NCBI GenBank assembly: GCA_963668655.2
Contig: CAXXPQ010000001.1
Location: forward strand, 806,001-870,000
Length of the DNA: 64,000 bases
DNA from: G963668655 sp963668655
Lineage (GTDB): Bacteria; Myxococcota_A; SURF-8
Direction: 5' to 3'
In this document: piece by piece, positions 40,322 through 48,971 of the stretch
Position numbering within the stretch: the first letter of the stretch is position 1
Layout of the letters: the number at the start of each line of letters is the position of its first letter
Notes under the pieces: model-generated
Told to the model about the DNA's origin: nothing
Seen by the model: the letters and a program-made list of their open reading frames with translations, nothing else
The model's database searches: none
Program-made: the position numbers and the translations under genes

Positions 40322-43300
40322 CTATGTCCCTGGAATACGGCGGATTTTCTGGAAATAAAGATATCCCGCCAGCAGAAGCATGAAGAACGAACCTGCCGAG
40401 GAAAACGGCCCGGGCGTTTCCGTGCAGCCGCCTCCGCCGGACCCGCTGCCGTCGCAATCCAGCGTCTTTTTCGAATCGCCGTCGTCGCAGTCGCGCGGAC
40501 GGCAGTGATCCGGCCCCACAAAATATCCGTCGTTGTCCGCATCCACGCAGACGGCCTCTTCCTCGTCTTCGTCGCCGCCCGCGCAGCCGGCCGTCTGGAC
40601 CGTGATGGTGATCTTGTCCATGTCGGATTCGGCCGCGCAATCGGCCACCGTGAGGCCGAGCACCGCCGTTCCGGTGTCGAAGGCCCAGAAACTGGGGTCG
40701 GCCACGTCCGCCGAAGGATCCAGGCTGGCGTCGTCCAGGGCCAGGGTGCTTTCCTCGGCGATGACGGTCCAGTGATAGGACAGCTCGTGGCCGTCGTCGT
40801 CGGTCCCGTTTCCTTCCAGTTGCACCGTACGTCCCACGCAAGCGGTTCGGCTGTCTCCGGCGTCGGCTACGGGCGGCGTGTTCGCGCCGACGATGATTTT
40901 CGTTCGCGCGGGTTCGACGCACCAGGCCGTGCCGTCGAAGCAGTCGATCTCGAAAAGATATTCCCCCGCGATCCGTGGCGTGAACCGCGCCGTGGGCGTG
41001 TCGGAATCGCGCCAGCCCAGTTCGGATTCCCCCACCGGCCCGGAGATCAGCGACCAGCCGCACTGAATTTCGTCTCCGGCGTCCTCGTCCCGGCTGGGCG
41101 ATCCGTCCAGAATCACGTTATCGCAGACCACGGCCTGCTGGTCGTTCGTGCCGAGTTCGCAGATGGGCGGCGTATTGAATTCCGAATTGACCTCCACACG
41201 CACGTCCAGGGGAAGCGAGGGCGTTCCGCTTTCATTTCGGACCACCAGCCGGAAAACGTGGCTGCGCCCGGGAAGGTCGGGGGTGAAGCGCGGGGCGTCG
41301 TCGGTCCAGTCGGAGAACGTCACCGCCGGGCCTTCCAACTGGCTCCACTCGAATTGCAGATCGTCGCCGTCGGGGTCGGCGCTGCCGGAAGCGTCCAGGG
41401 TCGTTTCGGCCAGGGGATTGGCGGTCAGCGTGCCGAAGGCGTCCAGCCCGGCGACGTGCGCCACCGGGGGATTCTCTCCGTTCGGAAGCACCACGAAACG
41501 CACCTCGGCGGGCGGGGAGGGAAGCGAGCCGGCGGCCTCCGGCGGGCCGTCCCAGACCGTCAGTTCGAAGGCCAGCGCCCCCGGGTGGAAGGCGGTGAAT
41601 TCCGCCTGCGCCTCGTCGGCGTTGCGAAGGGGAACCGTCCGTCCGGCGATCTGTCGCCAGCGATAATGCAGCGCCGCTCCTTCGGGGTCGGCGCTGTCGG
41701 AAGCGTCCAGAAGACCGTGAACGTAGGTTCGATTCGGAGGAGAGCAGACCACGCCCAGTTCCAGAAAGCCGTCGTCCCCGGCGTCGGCGATGGGCGGCTG
41801 GTTGCTTCCGGTTCCGGCGACGAAGGCGCGGACGAAGGCGCGGCTTTCCCGGTCGTCGGCGGAAACCGCCAGGGAGAAGGCGTACCTTCCGGCCTCGGGA
41901 AGTTCCGGAATGGTCAGGCGCGGCCCGTCTTCCTCTTCCGGGTTCACGCCCAGGGAGGCGGCGTCCACGGGGCCGTCCAGATAGGTCCAGATGTAGACGA
42001 GCGCGGAATCGCCCGAACGGTTGGCGGAAGCGGAGCCGTCCAGGATGAGTTCGCCGCCTTTTACGGCGTTTTCCACCGGAGCGATGAAGGCGTCCGGAAA
42101 GACGGCGGGCGGATCGGCGTCCATGTCCAGGATCTCGAATTCCAGTTCCGCCGGATCGCTTTGCGCCACGCCGTCGGAGACGGTCAGGGAGAATTTCAGA
42201 ATGCCGGTATCCGGGGCGCTGAAGGACGGCTCGGCCTGCTTTCGGGCCGTTTCGTCCAGAAGCGCCGGGACGTTCTCCTCGGTCCACGAATAGGTCAGCG
42301 CGTCGCCGTTGGTGTCGCCGGAAAGGCTTCCGGAAAGTGTCACGTCGTCCTCGGGGGCATAGTGCCGCACGCCGCCCGCGTCCGCGCCGGGCGCAGTGTT
42401 TTCCACCGTGATCGTGGCCTGGTCCGTGGGGCCGTTGTGCGTGTCGTTGTCGGCCCGGCAGCGGAGTTCGTAGGTTCCGGGCCGGTTGGTGGCGAAGCAA
42501 ACGGCGGGTTCCGCCGGGTAGACGCTTTCCGATTCGAAACAGAGATTTTCCGGGCCGCTGTTCTGGGTCCAGGTATAGGTCAGCGTCCGGCTTCCGGGAT
42601 TGCTGAGGATCCGGCCGTCCTGGCAGATGAGTCCCGCCGGAAAATCGCCGTCGTCCCCGGCGTCGCAGACCGCCACGTCGGAAGAGGACAGCACGTTCGT
42701 GTACAACGGGTTGCAGATTTCGCAGCCGCTTAGATCCCGGACGCACCATTGGAAATCGATGCGATTTCCCACCGCCTCCAGGGGAGGCATCCAGTAGACG
42801 TCCCCGGCGCTGTTGACGGTCATGCCCTGGGGCGCGTTTTGCAGGGAATACTCCAGTTCGTCGCCGCAGCGCAGGTCGGCGTCGGAAGCCTCGCAACGGC
42901 CCGTGTATTCCTGTCCGGCGATGGCGGTATCGGCCAGGGTGCAGGCGGTGATCTGGGGGCAATTGTTGATGTTGGCCACGTCGATGGTGAAGCTCAGTTC
43001 CTCGCTTGTGCCGCCGTCGTCGTCGGTCACGGTCATGCGCACGGCGTGGACGGGCGGATCGTCTCCGCAGGTGGCGTCCTCCGGCCCGGGCTGCCACTCC
43101 AGCGCGCCGGTGGTGGGCAGGCAGGTCATGCCGTCGGGTTTTTCGGGACAGGCGAAGGACAGCCCGGAAAGATCGGCGGCGATGTCCGTGGCGCTGGGCG
43201 TCCAGGCGTAAATGTCGTCTTCCGTGGTTTCCGTGGGCGGCGGATTCAGGCCCGTGTCGAAGGCCGGGGGCGTGTTCTCCACCTCCACGCCGAGTACGTC

Positions 43301-45403
43301 GATCCAGCGGTTCGCCGGGTCCGGATTGGAGACGCAGAGCCCCGGACGGTCTTCATCCTCGACACAGAGGGCCACGGCGAAGGAGGCCGGGCCGTCCAGT
43401 TCCGGCGTTTCGATGGATTCGAGGCCGTTCCAGTCGGAATTGGCTACGAAGAGCGAATCGAAGGCGTCGTCCCAGTAGCGGGCGGCGATGATGTCTTCCG
43501 GCGCGGCCTGCGATTCCTCCGACAGATAGGCCACGAGGCCGCTTTCGTCCTCCCCGATGTGCAGGACGCGTCCGTCCGTTTCGTCGATCGTTCCCAGGCT
43601 GGCGGTGATGCGCGCCGTGGGGGGCATGTCGTCCACCGTCATGGAGAAGAAGGCCGTGGAGGTGGTGGCCGGATCGTCCGGATCCCCGGAGTGGTCGTCG
43701 TCCGTGATGCGGGCGGCCACGAGCGGAGTTCCCGTAAAATTCCAGACGGTTTCGACGGTGAACAGGTTCGCGGACGGGGTTTCCTCGGTCCATTCCGCCA
43801 GAAAGCCCGCGAATTCCTCGTAGGAAAAGTCCCATTCCACCTTGACGATCGCGTCCCGGTTGCCGCCGATGTCGGCCACGGAGAAGCGGGCGGTTTCGCC
43901 TTCCCGGATGTGGCCGTCGCCGTCGATCTGGCTGATTTCCGCCTCTGGGGGAAGGTCCGTCACCACGATATCCGCCCGGGCGAAACCCTCCGAAGGCGCG
44001 TCCGTCCGGTGATCGTCGTCGCGGACTCGCAGGCAGACGCGGATGGGTGCTCCCAGGGTGTCTGTATCTTCCTCCCAGACGCGTTCCCGGATGCTTTCGT
44101 TCGCGCTTTCATCCGGCCGGCAGCCGTCCGCCGCGTCCCAGTCCCAGTGATGGGCCAGAATGTCGCCCGGATCGGCGAAGGATTCCGAGCCGTCGAAGCG
44201 CAGCGGAACACCTTCATCGACCGTGTATGTGGGGATATCCCCCCCCCCGGGGTAGGCGGGATCGAGAGCGGGGTAGGGCGTTTCCGCTTCCCGCACCGTC
44301 AGCACCGCCTCCGGCGGGGCGTTCTGCGGCCCGACCAGGGCCAGCCCGATGCTCTGACGCCCGATCGCGTCCGTCACGCGCAGGGCGACGGTATAATCGC
44401 CCACGTCCGCCCAGGCATGCTGGACCACCGTGCCGGTTGTGCCCGACGGTGAAAAGCAGCTTTCCTCGCCGCAATAGTCGAAATCCCATTCCCAGGCCGT
44501 GATGGGCGCCTCGGTTCCCGGATGGTCCGGGTCGTCGGACGGTAGGGAATTGTCATAGAATTCGACGACTTGGCCTTCCAGGAAATCGTCCGTTTCCTTG
44601 GTGATGCGCGCCCAGGGTCCGGGGGGAATGACCTGGACCAGCAGGGCGGCGTATCCGACGCCCGGCGGTACGCCGTCCAACAGGTAGCCGTCGTCATCCT
44701 TGACGCGCAGCCCGACGATGTACGTCCCCGGTTCGGTGAAAACGTGCGTGGCCGAGGGCACCACCGCGTCCACGTGAAAGGTTTCGGGCACTTCGTTCCA
44801 GTCGAAATCCCATTCCGCCGAGGTCACGAAGCCCGCCGGATCTCCGCTCTGGGGGTCCAGGTAATCGTAGGATTCCGCCGCGTAGACGTGCAGCGAAGCT
44901 TCCATGTTTCCGCCGCCGACATCCTCCAGCTGGATGGTGACTTCGTCGTATTTTTTCGTGGTTCCGATCTGGTTCATGTCGTAGGCGTAGGCTACGGCCG
45001 TGGGCTGGATGTTCGCGATGGGAACGGATGCCTCGGCCGTGTCCTGGATGGGCGGGACGGATCCGTCCTTGGCGGTGAGCACCACGGAAAAGCCCGCCGG
45101 AGTCGCCGCCGGGTTGTGCGCCCGGGCGTATTGATGCGTGGGATTGGCCAGGGTGGACGTGCGCCCGTTTCCGAAATCCCAGGAAAAATACAGAGAACCC
45201 GCCGGATCGACGTAGCTTCCGCCGCTGTTGAAACGAATGCGCTCGCCCTCGTTTCCCGCGCAGCCCATTTCCGGGCGGTCCAGGTTGGCGCAGGTGAACT
45301 CGGCGTGCACTTCCGCGTATACGTTGTTTTCTCCGGCGACGAACAGCAACAGCAGGCCGAATATCCATGTCAATCGCGATGTTCCGCCTTGAAACAGGCC
45401 CAT
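40322..45403 (-). CDS. Giant secreted PKD-repeat protein with MopE-like motif and C-terminal anchor
   Basis: A 1693-residue exported protein. The signal peptide is about residues 1-30 (TWIFGLLLLFVAGENNVYA). Multiple PKD/Ig-like domains follow, recognisable by repeated WDFDYCG/WDWDAADG, VALRVTD and DASGSADPDGDDL segments, with an Ig-like core around ENTPPAFDTG. Near the C-terminus, DADNDGYFVGPDHCRPRDCD matches the metal-binding motif first described in MopE. The end GSGGGGCTE, then a membrane helix (AGSFFMLLLAGYLYF) and KIRR form a tripartite sorting-type tail as in MYXO-CTERM or Synerg-CTERM proteins. GGGAGA precedes the ATG. Probably a surface adhesin or scaffold. Confidence 0.85.
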   Translation of the reverse strand: MGLFQGGTSRLTWIFGLLLLFVAGENNVYAEVHAEFTCANLDRPEMGCAGNEGERIRFNSGGSYVDPAGSLYFSWDFGNGRTSTLANPTHQYARAHNPAATPAGFSVVLTAKDGSVPPIQDTAEASVPIANIQPTAVAYAYDMNQIGTTKKYDEVTIQLEDVGGGNMEASLHVYAAESYDYLDPQSGDPAGFVTSAEWDFDWNEVPETFHVDAVVPSATHVFTEPGTYIVGLRVKDDDGYLLDGVPPGVGYAALLVQVIPPGPWARITKETDDFLEGQVVEFYDNSLPSDDPDHPGTEAPITAWEWDFDYCGEESCFSPSGTTGTVVQHAWADVGDYTVALRVTDAIGRQSIGLALVGPQNAPPEAVLTVREAETPYPALDPAYPGGGDIPTYTVDEGVPLRFDGSESFADPGDILAHHWDWDAADGCRPDESANESIRERVWEEDTDTLGAPIRVCLRVRDDDHRTDAPSEGFARADIVVTDLPPEAEISQIDGDGHIREGETARFSVADIGGNRDAIVKVEWDFSYEEFAGFLAEWTEETPSANLFTVETVWNFTGTPLVAARITDDDHSGDPDDPATTSTAFFSMTVDDMPPTARITASLGTIDETDGRVLHIGEDESGLVAYLSEESQAAPEDIIAARYWDDAFDSLFVANSDWNGLESIETPELDGPASFAVALCVEDEDRPGLCVSNPDPANRWIDVLGVEVENTPPAFDTGLNPPPTETTEDDIYAWTPSATDIAADLSGLSFACPEKPDGMTCLPTTGALEWQPGPEDATCGDDPPVHAVRMTVTDDDGGTSEELSFTIDVANINNCPQITACTLADTAIAGQEYTGRCEASDADLRCGDELEYSLQNAPQGMTVNSAGDVYWMPPLEAVGNRIDFQWCVRDLSGCEICNPLYTNVLSSSDVAVCDAGDDGDFPAGLICQDGRILSNPGSRTLTYTWTQNSGPENLCFESESVYPAEPAVCFATNRPGTYELRCRADNDTHNGPTDQATITVENTAPGADAGGVRHYAPEDDVTLSGSLSGDTNGDALTYSWTEENVPALLDETARKQAEPSFSAPDTGILKFSLTVSDGVAQSDPAELEFEILDMDADPPAVFPDAFIAPVENAVKGGELILDGSASANRSGDSALVYIWTYLDGPVDAASLGVNPEEEDGPRLTIPELPEAGRYAFSLAVSADDRESRAFVRAFVAGTGSNQPPIADAGDDGFLELGVVCSPPNRTYVHGLLDASDSADPEGAALHYRWRQIAGRTVPLRNADEAQAEFTAFHPGALAFELTVWDGPPEAAGSLPSPPAEVRFVVLPNGENPPVAHVAGLDAFGTLTANPLAETTLDASGSADPDGDDLQFEWSQLEGPAVTFSDWTDDAPRFTPDLPGRSHVFRLVVRNESGTPSLPLDVRVEVNSEFNTPPICELGTNDQQAVVCDNVILDGSPSRDEDAGDEIQCGWSLISGPVGESELGWRDSDTPTARFTPRIAGEYLFEIDCFDGTAWCVEPARTKIIVGANTPPVADAGDSRTACVGRTVQLEGNGTDDDGHELSYHWTVIAEESTLALDDASLDPSADVADPSFWAFDTGTAVLGLTVADCAAESDMDKITITVQTAGCAGGDEDEEEAVCVDADNDGYFVGPDHCRPRDCDDGDSKKTLDCDGSGSGGGGCTETPGPFSSAGSFFMLLLAGYLYFQKIRRIPGT

Positions 45404-45475
45404 GAAAATCTCTCCCTCAGTGATTGAACGGATCGTACATCCGTCATTGTTTTCCATAACCATCTATTATAGCAC

Positions 45476-45484
45476 AGGACTGGG
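45476..45484 (-). promoter_or_regulatory. Extended -10 promoter of the PKD protein gene
   Basis: Minus strand TGCTATAAT has the TGn extension and a consensus -10, 73 bases upstream of the ATG. No good -35 is found at 17 bases. Confidence 0.5.
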
Positions 45485-45560
45485 AGGATATGGCCAAATT
45501 CGATAATCCGTCCGAACTTCCGGAGAACATTTGGAAAATCGAGACTCAACGGCCGGTTCC

Positions 45561-45680
45561 GGGGAGATTTTCCGCTCGATGAAACGAAGGAAGGGAACCC
45601 CTTCCTCGATGGTGGGTCTTGTCCGAAAACGCTTCCCCGATTTCTTCCCGGTATTGGGATGAGAACCGAAATTTCCGAAA
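45561..45680 (+). repeat. Dispersed intergenic repeat, copy 2 (uninterrupted)
   Basis: GGGGAGATTTTCCGCTCGAT runs directly into GGAAGGGAACCCCTTCCTCG (45589) and CTTGTCCGAAAA. Both parts are also found near 20847-20870 and 21054-21140, where they are separated. The inner AAGGGAACCCCTT is itself palindromic. It lies between the 3' end of the zincin gene and the 5' end of the PKD gene. Confidence 0.6.
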
Positions 45681-45700
45681 AGTTCAGCGCTTCCTTTCCG

Positions 45701-47554
45701 TCAGGGACAGGTCAGGCGGATGTTGGACAGGAAAAGGGGCGAATAGGCGGCGTTCACGGGATGGATGTAGACTCGACCGTCTTTCGGGAACGGGATGGTG
45801 AACTGAAGATTTCCGTCCCGCGTCGGATTCGGCAGCAGTTGTCCGTCGGCCTCCACGGTGGCTCGCCAGAAACCGGAAAGCGTGTACGTGACCGGCGCGT
45901 CCGCGCGGACGAGCAGCCGCACGTCCCAGTCGTCGAGCACCGGCGTCATGCCGCCGCTTCCCGCCGGAATCCGCTGTGTGGCGGTGAGCGTGCAGTCCCT
46001 CGCCGTATCGAAGGGACCGGCCTTCAACTGCACGAAGGCCGTGGCCACGGGCAGATCGCCGTCCGCGGTTTCGAGGGTCAGCACCCGGTTCCAGGTGGCC
46101 GGATACGTTCCTCTCAGGTTCAAGAGAAGGCCTTCCGCCCCGGCTTCCAGCGGCCGGGCGCGTTCTTCGGTGAGAAGTCCGCGCTCTTCGAAGACGGTTT
46201 CGACGGCCGCCCGATGCGCGCCATGGCCCTCGTCTTCCATGATGGCGGTGAAGGCGTTCGCCCAGTCGGCCAGGGTCAGGTCCGCCGTGGAGGCGTCCAG
46301 ACTCTGCATGGACAGGAGCAGAAGGCGGGTCAGCGCGATGTCGTCCACCCCCGCGTTTTTAAGAATTTCGAAAGCGTCCCACATGGCCCCGGCCGTAATC
46401 ATGGCGTCGGCCTGGTCGATCCCCCTGAAATCATCGGGATAAACCAGTTCGTTGTCCGCGTCGCGGAAGAATCCCGGCCCGGCGTGGGTGTCGATGTAGT
46501 CGAACAGGCCCGATTTGCCCGAGACCAGGAAGGTCATCGTTTCGGCGAGACCCTGTTCCAGCGCGTTTTCCAGCGAACTCATGCCGTAGGCGTCCACGGA
46601 GATGGTGTAACTCAGATGGACGAGCGCCCGGTTCATCAGGTGGCCCATTTCATGATAGACCGTTTCTCCGTCGTAGGCGAAGTCCGCCTTGTTCCCCTGG
46701 CCCAGGATGATGACGTCGCCCGGCAGGCCCTCCAGCCCGTAGATGGCCGCCATACCCACGGAAAGATTCTCCTTGGGGAAATACATGGCCATGTTCATGG
46801 GGGCCAGGGCGTTGCTCGATGAATCCACGGGTTGTTGGAAGTTCGCCACCAGGCTGATGGCGGCGTTGTCGTCTCCGTGGCGATTAGGAATTTCATTGAA
46901 AACGCCGACTTCCGGGCGGGTGAAGAATTCGTAGAATTTATCGGCGTGGTAAAAGGCTTCCACTTCGGCGTGAATGTCGTCCGCGTCGAAAACGCCGGAG
47001 ACGGCCCGGGTGTAATCGTCGTAGATGAAATCGCCGTTCGTTTCCTTGTTGGCCCGCTGGACCAGAGTGCAGATGCGTTGCTCCTCCGGCCCCTGGCCCA
47101 CGTTGATGGTGTTCGTCGCTCCTTCGTCCAGGCAGGTGTAGGCCGCCAGGCGGCGCAGGCCGTTTTCGTCTTCCGGGCTGACCAGCACGCCGCTGCCGTC
47201 GTCCGCCACGCGGAGTTCCACGTTCACCGGATCGGGCGTGGCCACCGGATTGATGGGAAACACGAGGGCCTCGTTGGTGGGCGATGCGTCGATCTCGGTT
47301 TCGGGTTCGAGTTCAGACTCCGGTTCGTCGCCGTCCGTGACGTCGTTCTCCGAAAAATCGCCGTCACTGGTTTCCTCGGCGTCCATTTCCCTGTCGGCGT
47401 CTCCGTACGGTTCCGTGGCTTCGTCTCCGTCTTCCGTATCCGAAGCGTCGTCTCCGCCGTCGCAGGCGCTGAGGAGGATCAAGGAGAGGCAAAGCAGCGG
47501 CAGACAAAGTCGTATCCAAATCTTCGGGGAATCGACGTTTTCTTTGTTTTTCAT
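45701..47554 (-). CDS. Zincin-like metalloprotease lipoprotein with acidic linker
   Basis: A 617-residue lipoprotein. The signal peptide ends LILLSAC (about residue 31). A Glu/Asp/Gly-rich linker (about 33-85) contains DGDEAT and SDGDFSE. The catalytic domain has the zinc motif VYHEMGHLMN (HExxH, about residue 300), followed by a helical region with Glu residues (ENALEQGLAETMTFL) that may supply the third ligand. The C-terminal about 140 residues look beta-rich. The exact peptidase family is not recognised. The ATG at 47554 has GGAA upstream. Probably a cell-surface protease. Confidence 0.78.
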   Translation of the reverse strand: MKNKENVDSPKIWIRLCLPLLCLSLILLSACDGGDDASDTEDGDEATEPYGDADREMDAEETSDGDFSENDVTDGDEPESELEPETEIDASPTNEALVFPINPVATPDPVNVELRVADDGSGVLVSPEDENGLRRLAAYTCLDEGATNTINVGQGPEEQRICTLVQRANKETNGDFIYDDYTRAVSGVFDADDIHAEVEAFYHADKFYEFFTRPEVGVFNEIPNRHGDDNAAISLVANFQQPVDSSSNALAPMNMAMYFPKENLSVGMAAIYGLEGLPGDVIILGQGNKADFAYDGETVYHEMGHLMNRALVHLSYTISVDAYGMSSLENALEQGLAETMTFLVSGKSGLFDYIDTHAGPGFFRDADNELVYPDDFRGIDQADAMITAGAMWDAFEILKNAGVDDIALTRLLLLSMQSLDASTADLTLADWANAFTAIMEDEGHGAHRAAVETVFEERGLLTEERARPLEAGAEGLLLNLRGTYPATWNRVLTLETADGDLPVATAFVQLKAGPFDTARDCTLTATQRIPAGSGGMTPVLDDWDVRLLVRADAPVTYTLSGFWRATVEADGQLLPNPTRDGNLQFTIPFPKDGRVYIHPVNAAYSPLFLSNIRLTCP

Positions 47555-47685
47555 TCGTTTTTCCTGTCCGGTTGTCGCGTGAACGGGGAGAATCCGCCTC
47601 GGTTTCATTCAACTTCGGGAGGCCGGAGGCCGCCGGAAAAAGGCGGGAAGAGCCGAAAAGAAACGGTTCATGAATACCGTATGGA

Positions 47686-47714
47686 ACTATTTCATAGCCT
47701 CTTTCGTTTGTCAA
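47686..47714 (-). promoter_or_regulatory. Promoter of the zincin lipoprotein gene
   Basis: Minus strand TTGACA (47709-47714), 17-base spacer, AATAGT (47686-47691). Confidence 0.5.
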
Positions 47715-47748
47715 AGCCGAAAAGCCGAAAGCTTTCCGTTTGCTTTCC

Positions 47749-47777
47749 TTGGCAGACGGGAAAAATTGCGGTATACT
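47749..47777 (+). promoter_or_regulatory. Promoter of the K+ channel gene
   Basis: TTGGCA (47749-47754), 17-base spacer, TATACT (47772-47777), 53 bases before the ATG. Confidence 0.6.
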
Positions 47778-47829
47778 TCAAAACTATCGTTTCTACTGAT
47801 AAAATCATTGTTTACGACGGAAACCCCGC

Positions 47830-48891
47830 ATGGCATTGGGAGAACTTCGAAAATTCACGATCGACTTTTCCTCTCCACTGTCCAGGTTGTACCTGGCCGC
47901 CGCGGCGATGACCGGCGCTTTCGCCGCGGGCACGATCGGGTACATGGTGATCGGTCACGGGCAATGGTCGCTTTTGGACTGCGCCTATATGACCGTCATC
48001 ACGCTGACCACGGTGGGATACGGAGAGACCATCGACATCGCGAACAACCCGGCGGCCCGACTCTTCACCATGATTCTCATCGTTTCGGGCATGGGCACGA
48101 TTCTCTTTTTCGTGTCGTCCTTCACGGCCTTCGTCGTGGAAGGGCAACTACGGGATATCATGTGGAAAAACCGGATCCGGAAGGAAATCGATAGAATGAA
48201 GGATCATATCATCGTCTGCGGCGTGGGGGAAACGGGCTTTCACATCGTCTCCGAGATGGTCACCGCCGGGAAGCCTTTGGTCATGGTGGATACGAACGAA
48301 GACCGCCTGCGGGACGTCTGCGATGGACTGAAAAGGGAAATTCCCTACATCGTGGGCGACGCGGCGGACGACGACATCCTTACGGCCGCCGGCATTCAGA
48401 AGGCCCACGGGCTGATCGCGGCCTGCACGGAAGACCGGGACAACCTGATTATCACCATTTCCGCCAAGCAATTGAATTCCGGCCTGCGCATCATCGCCAA
48501 ATCCATCACGATTCAGGCAGAGAAAAAACTGCTGCGCGCCGGAGCGACGAAAGTGGTTTCCACCAATAAAATCGGCGGCATGCGCCTGGCTTCCGAAATG
48601 CTTCGACCGGCGGTGGTCACTTTCCTGGACCGGATGCTGCAGGAAAAAGACCGTGCCATGCGTATCGAGGAAGTGGCCATTCGGGCAAACTCGTCTTTCA
48701 TCGGCAAAACCCTGGCCGACCTGGAAATCCGCAAGCGCATGGAATTGACGGTCATGGCCATCGAGGTCAAGAAAAAGAAAAAGTATATCTACAATCCGGA
48801 AGGAACCTTCCCCCTGGACGCGGGCATGACGCTGATCTGCCTGGGGAAAATCGACGATATCATCAAACTGCGCGAAATGGCGGCCGCCTGA
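47830..48891 (+). CDS. Potassium channel protein with TrkA-N and TrkA-C (RCK) domains
   Basis: A 353-residue K+ channel subunit. Two membrane helices (about 20-42 and 75-105) flank a pore helix and selectivity filter TVITLTTVGYGE (about residue 55-65). A RCK/TrkA-N domain follows with the dinucleotide-binding HIIVCGVGETGFHIV (about 125) and acidic VDTNEDR, then TrkA-C (about 275-350, ANSSFIGKTLADLEIRK). This is the MthK/Kch-type architecture, gated by ligand binding to RCK. The Shine-Dalgarno is weak. It precedes the M28 peptidase by 80 bases and may be co-transcribed. Confidence 0.92.
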   Translation: MALGELRKFTIDFSSPLSRLYLAAAAMTGAFAAGTIGYMVIGHGQWSLLDCAYMTVITLTTVGYGETIDIANNPAARLFTMILIVSGMGTILFFVSSFTAFVVEGQLRDIMWKNRIRKEIDRMKDHIIVCGVGETGFHIVSEMVTAGKPLVMVDTNEDRLRDVCDGLKREIPYIVGDAADDDILTAAGIQKAHGLIAACTEDRDNLIITISAKQLNSGLRIIAKSITIQAEKKLLRAGATKVVSTNKIGGMRLASEMLRPAVVTFLDRMLQEKDRAMRIEEVAIRANSSFIGKTLADLEIRKRMELTVMAIEVKKKKKYIYNPEGTFPLDAGMTLICLGKIDDIIKLREMAAA

Positions 48892-48971
48892 TCCGTCCTC
48901 TGCGCCGGTTCGCCGGAGCAGAGGAAATGCGGCCCGGAAGAAGACGCGAGAAACGAAAAGGAAGACCGGAA

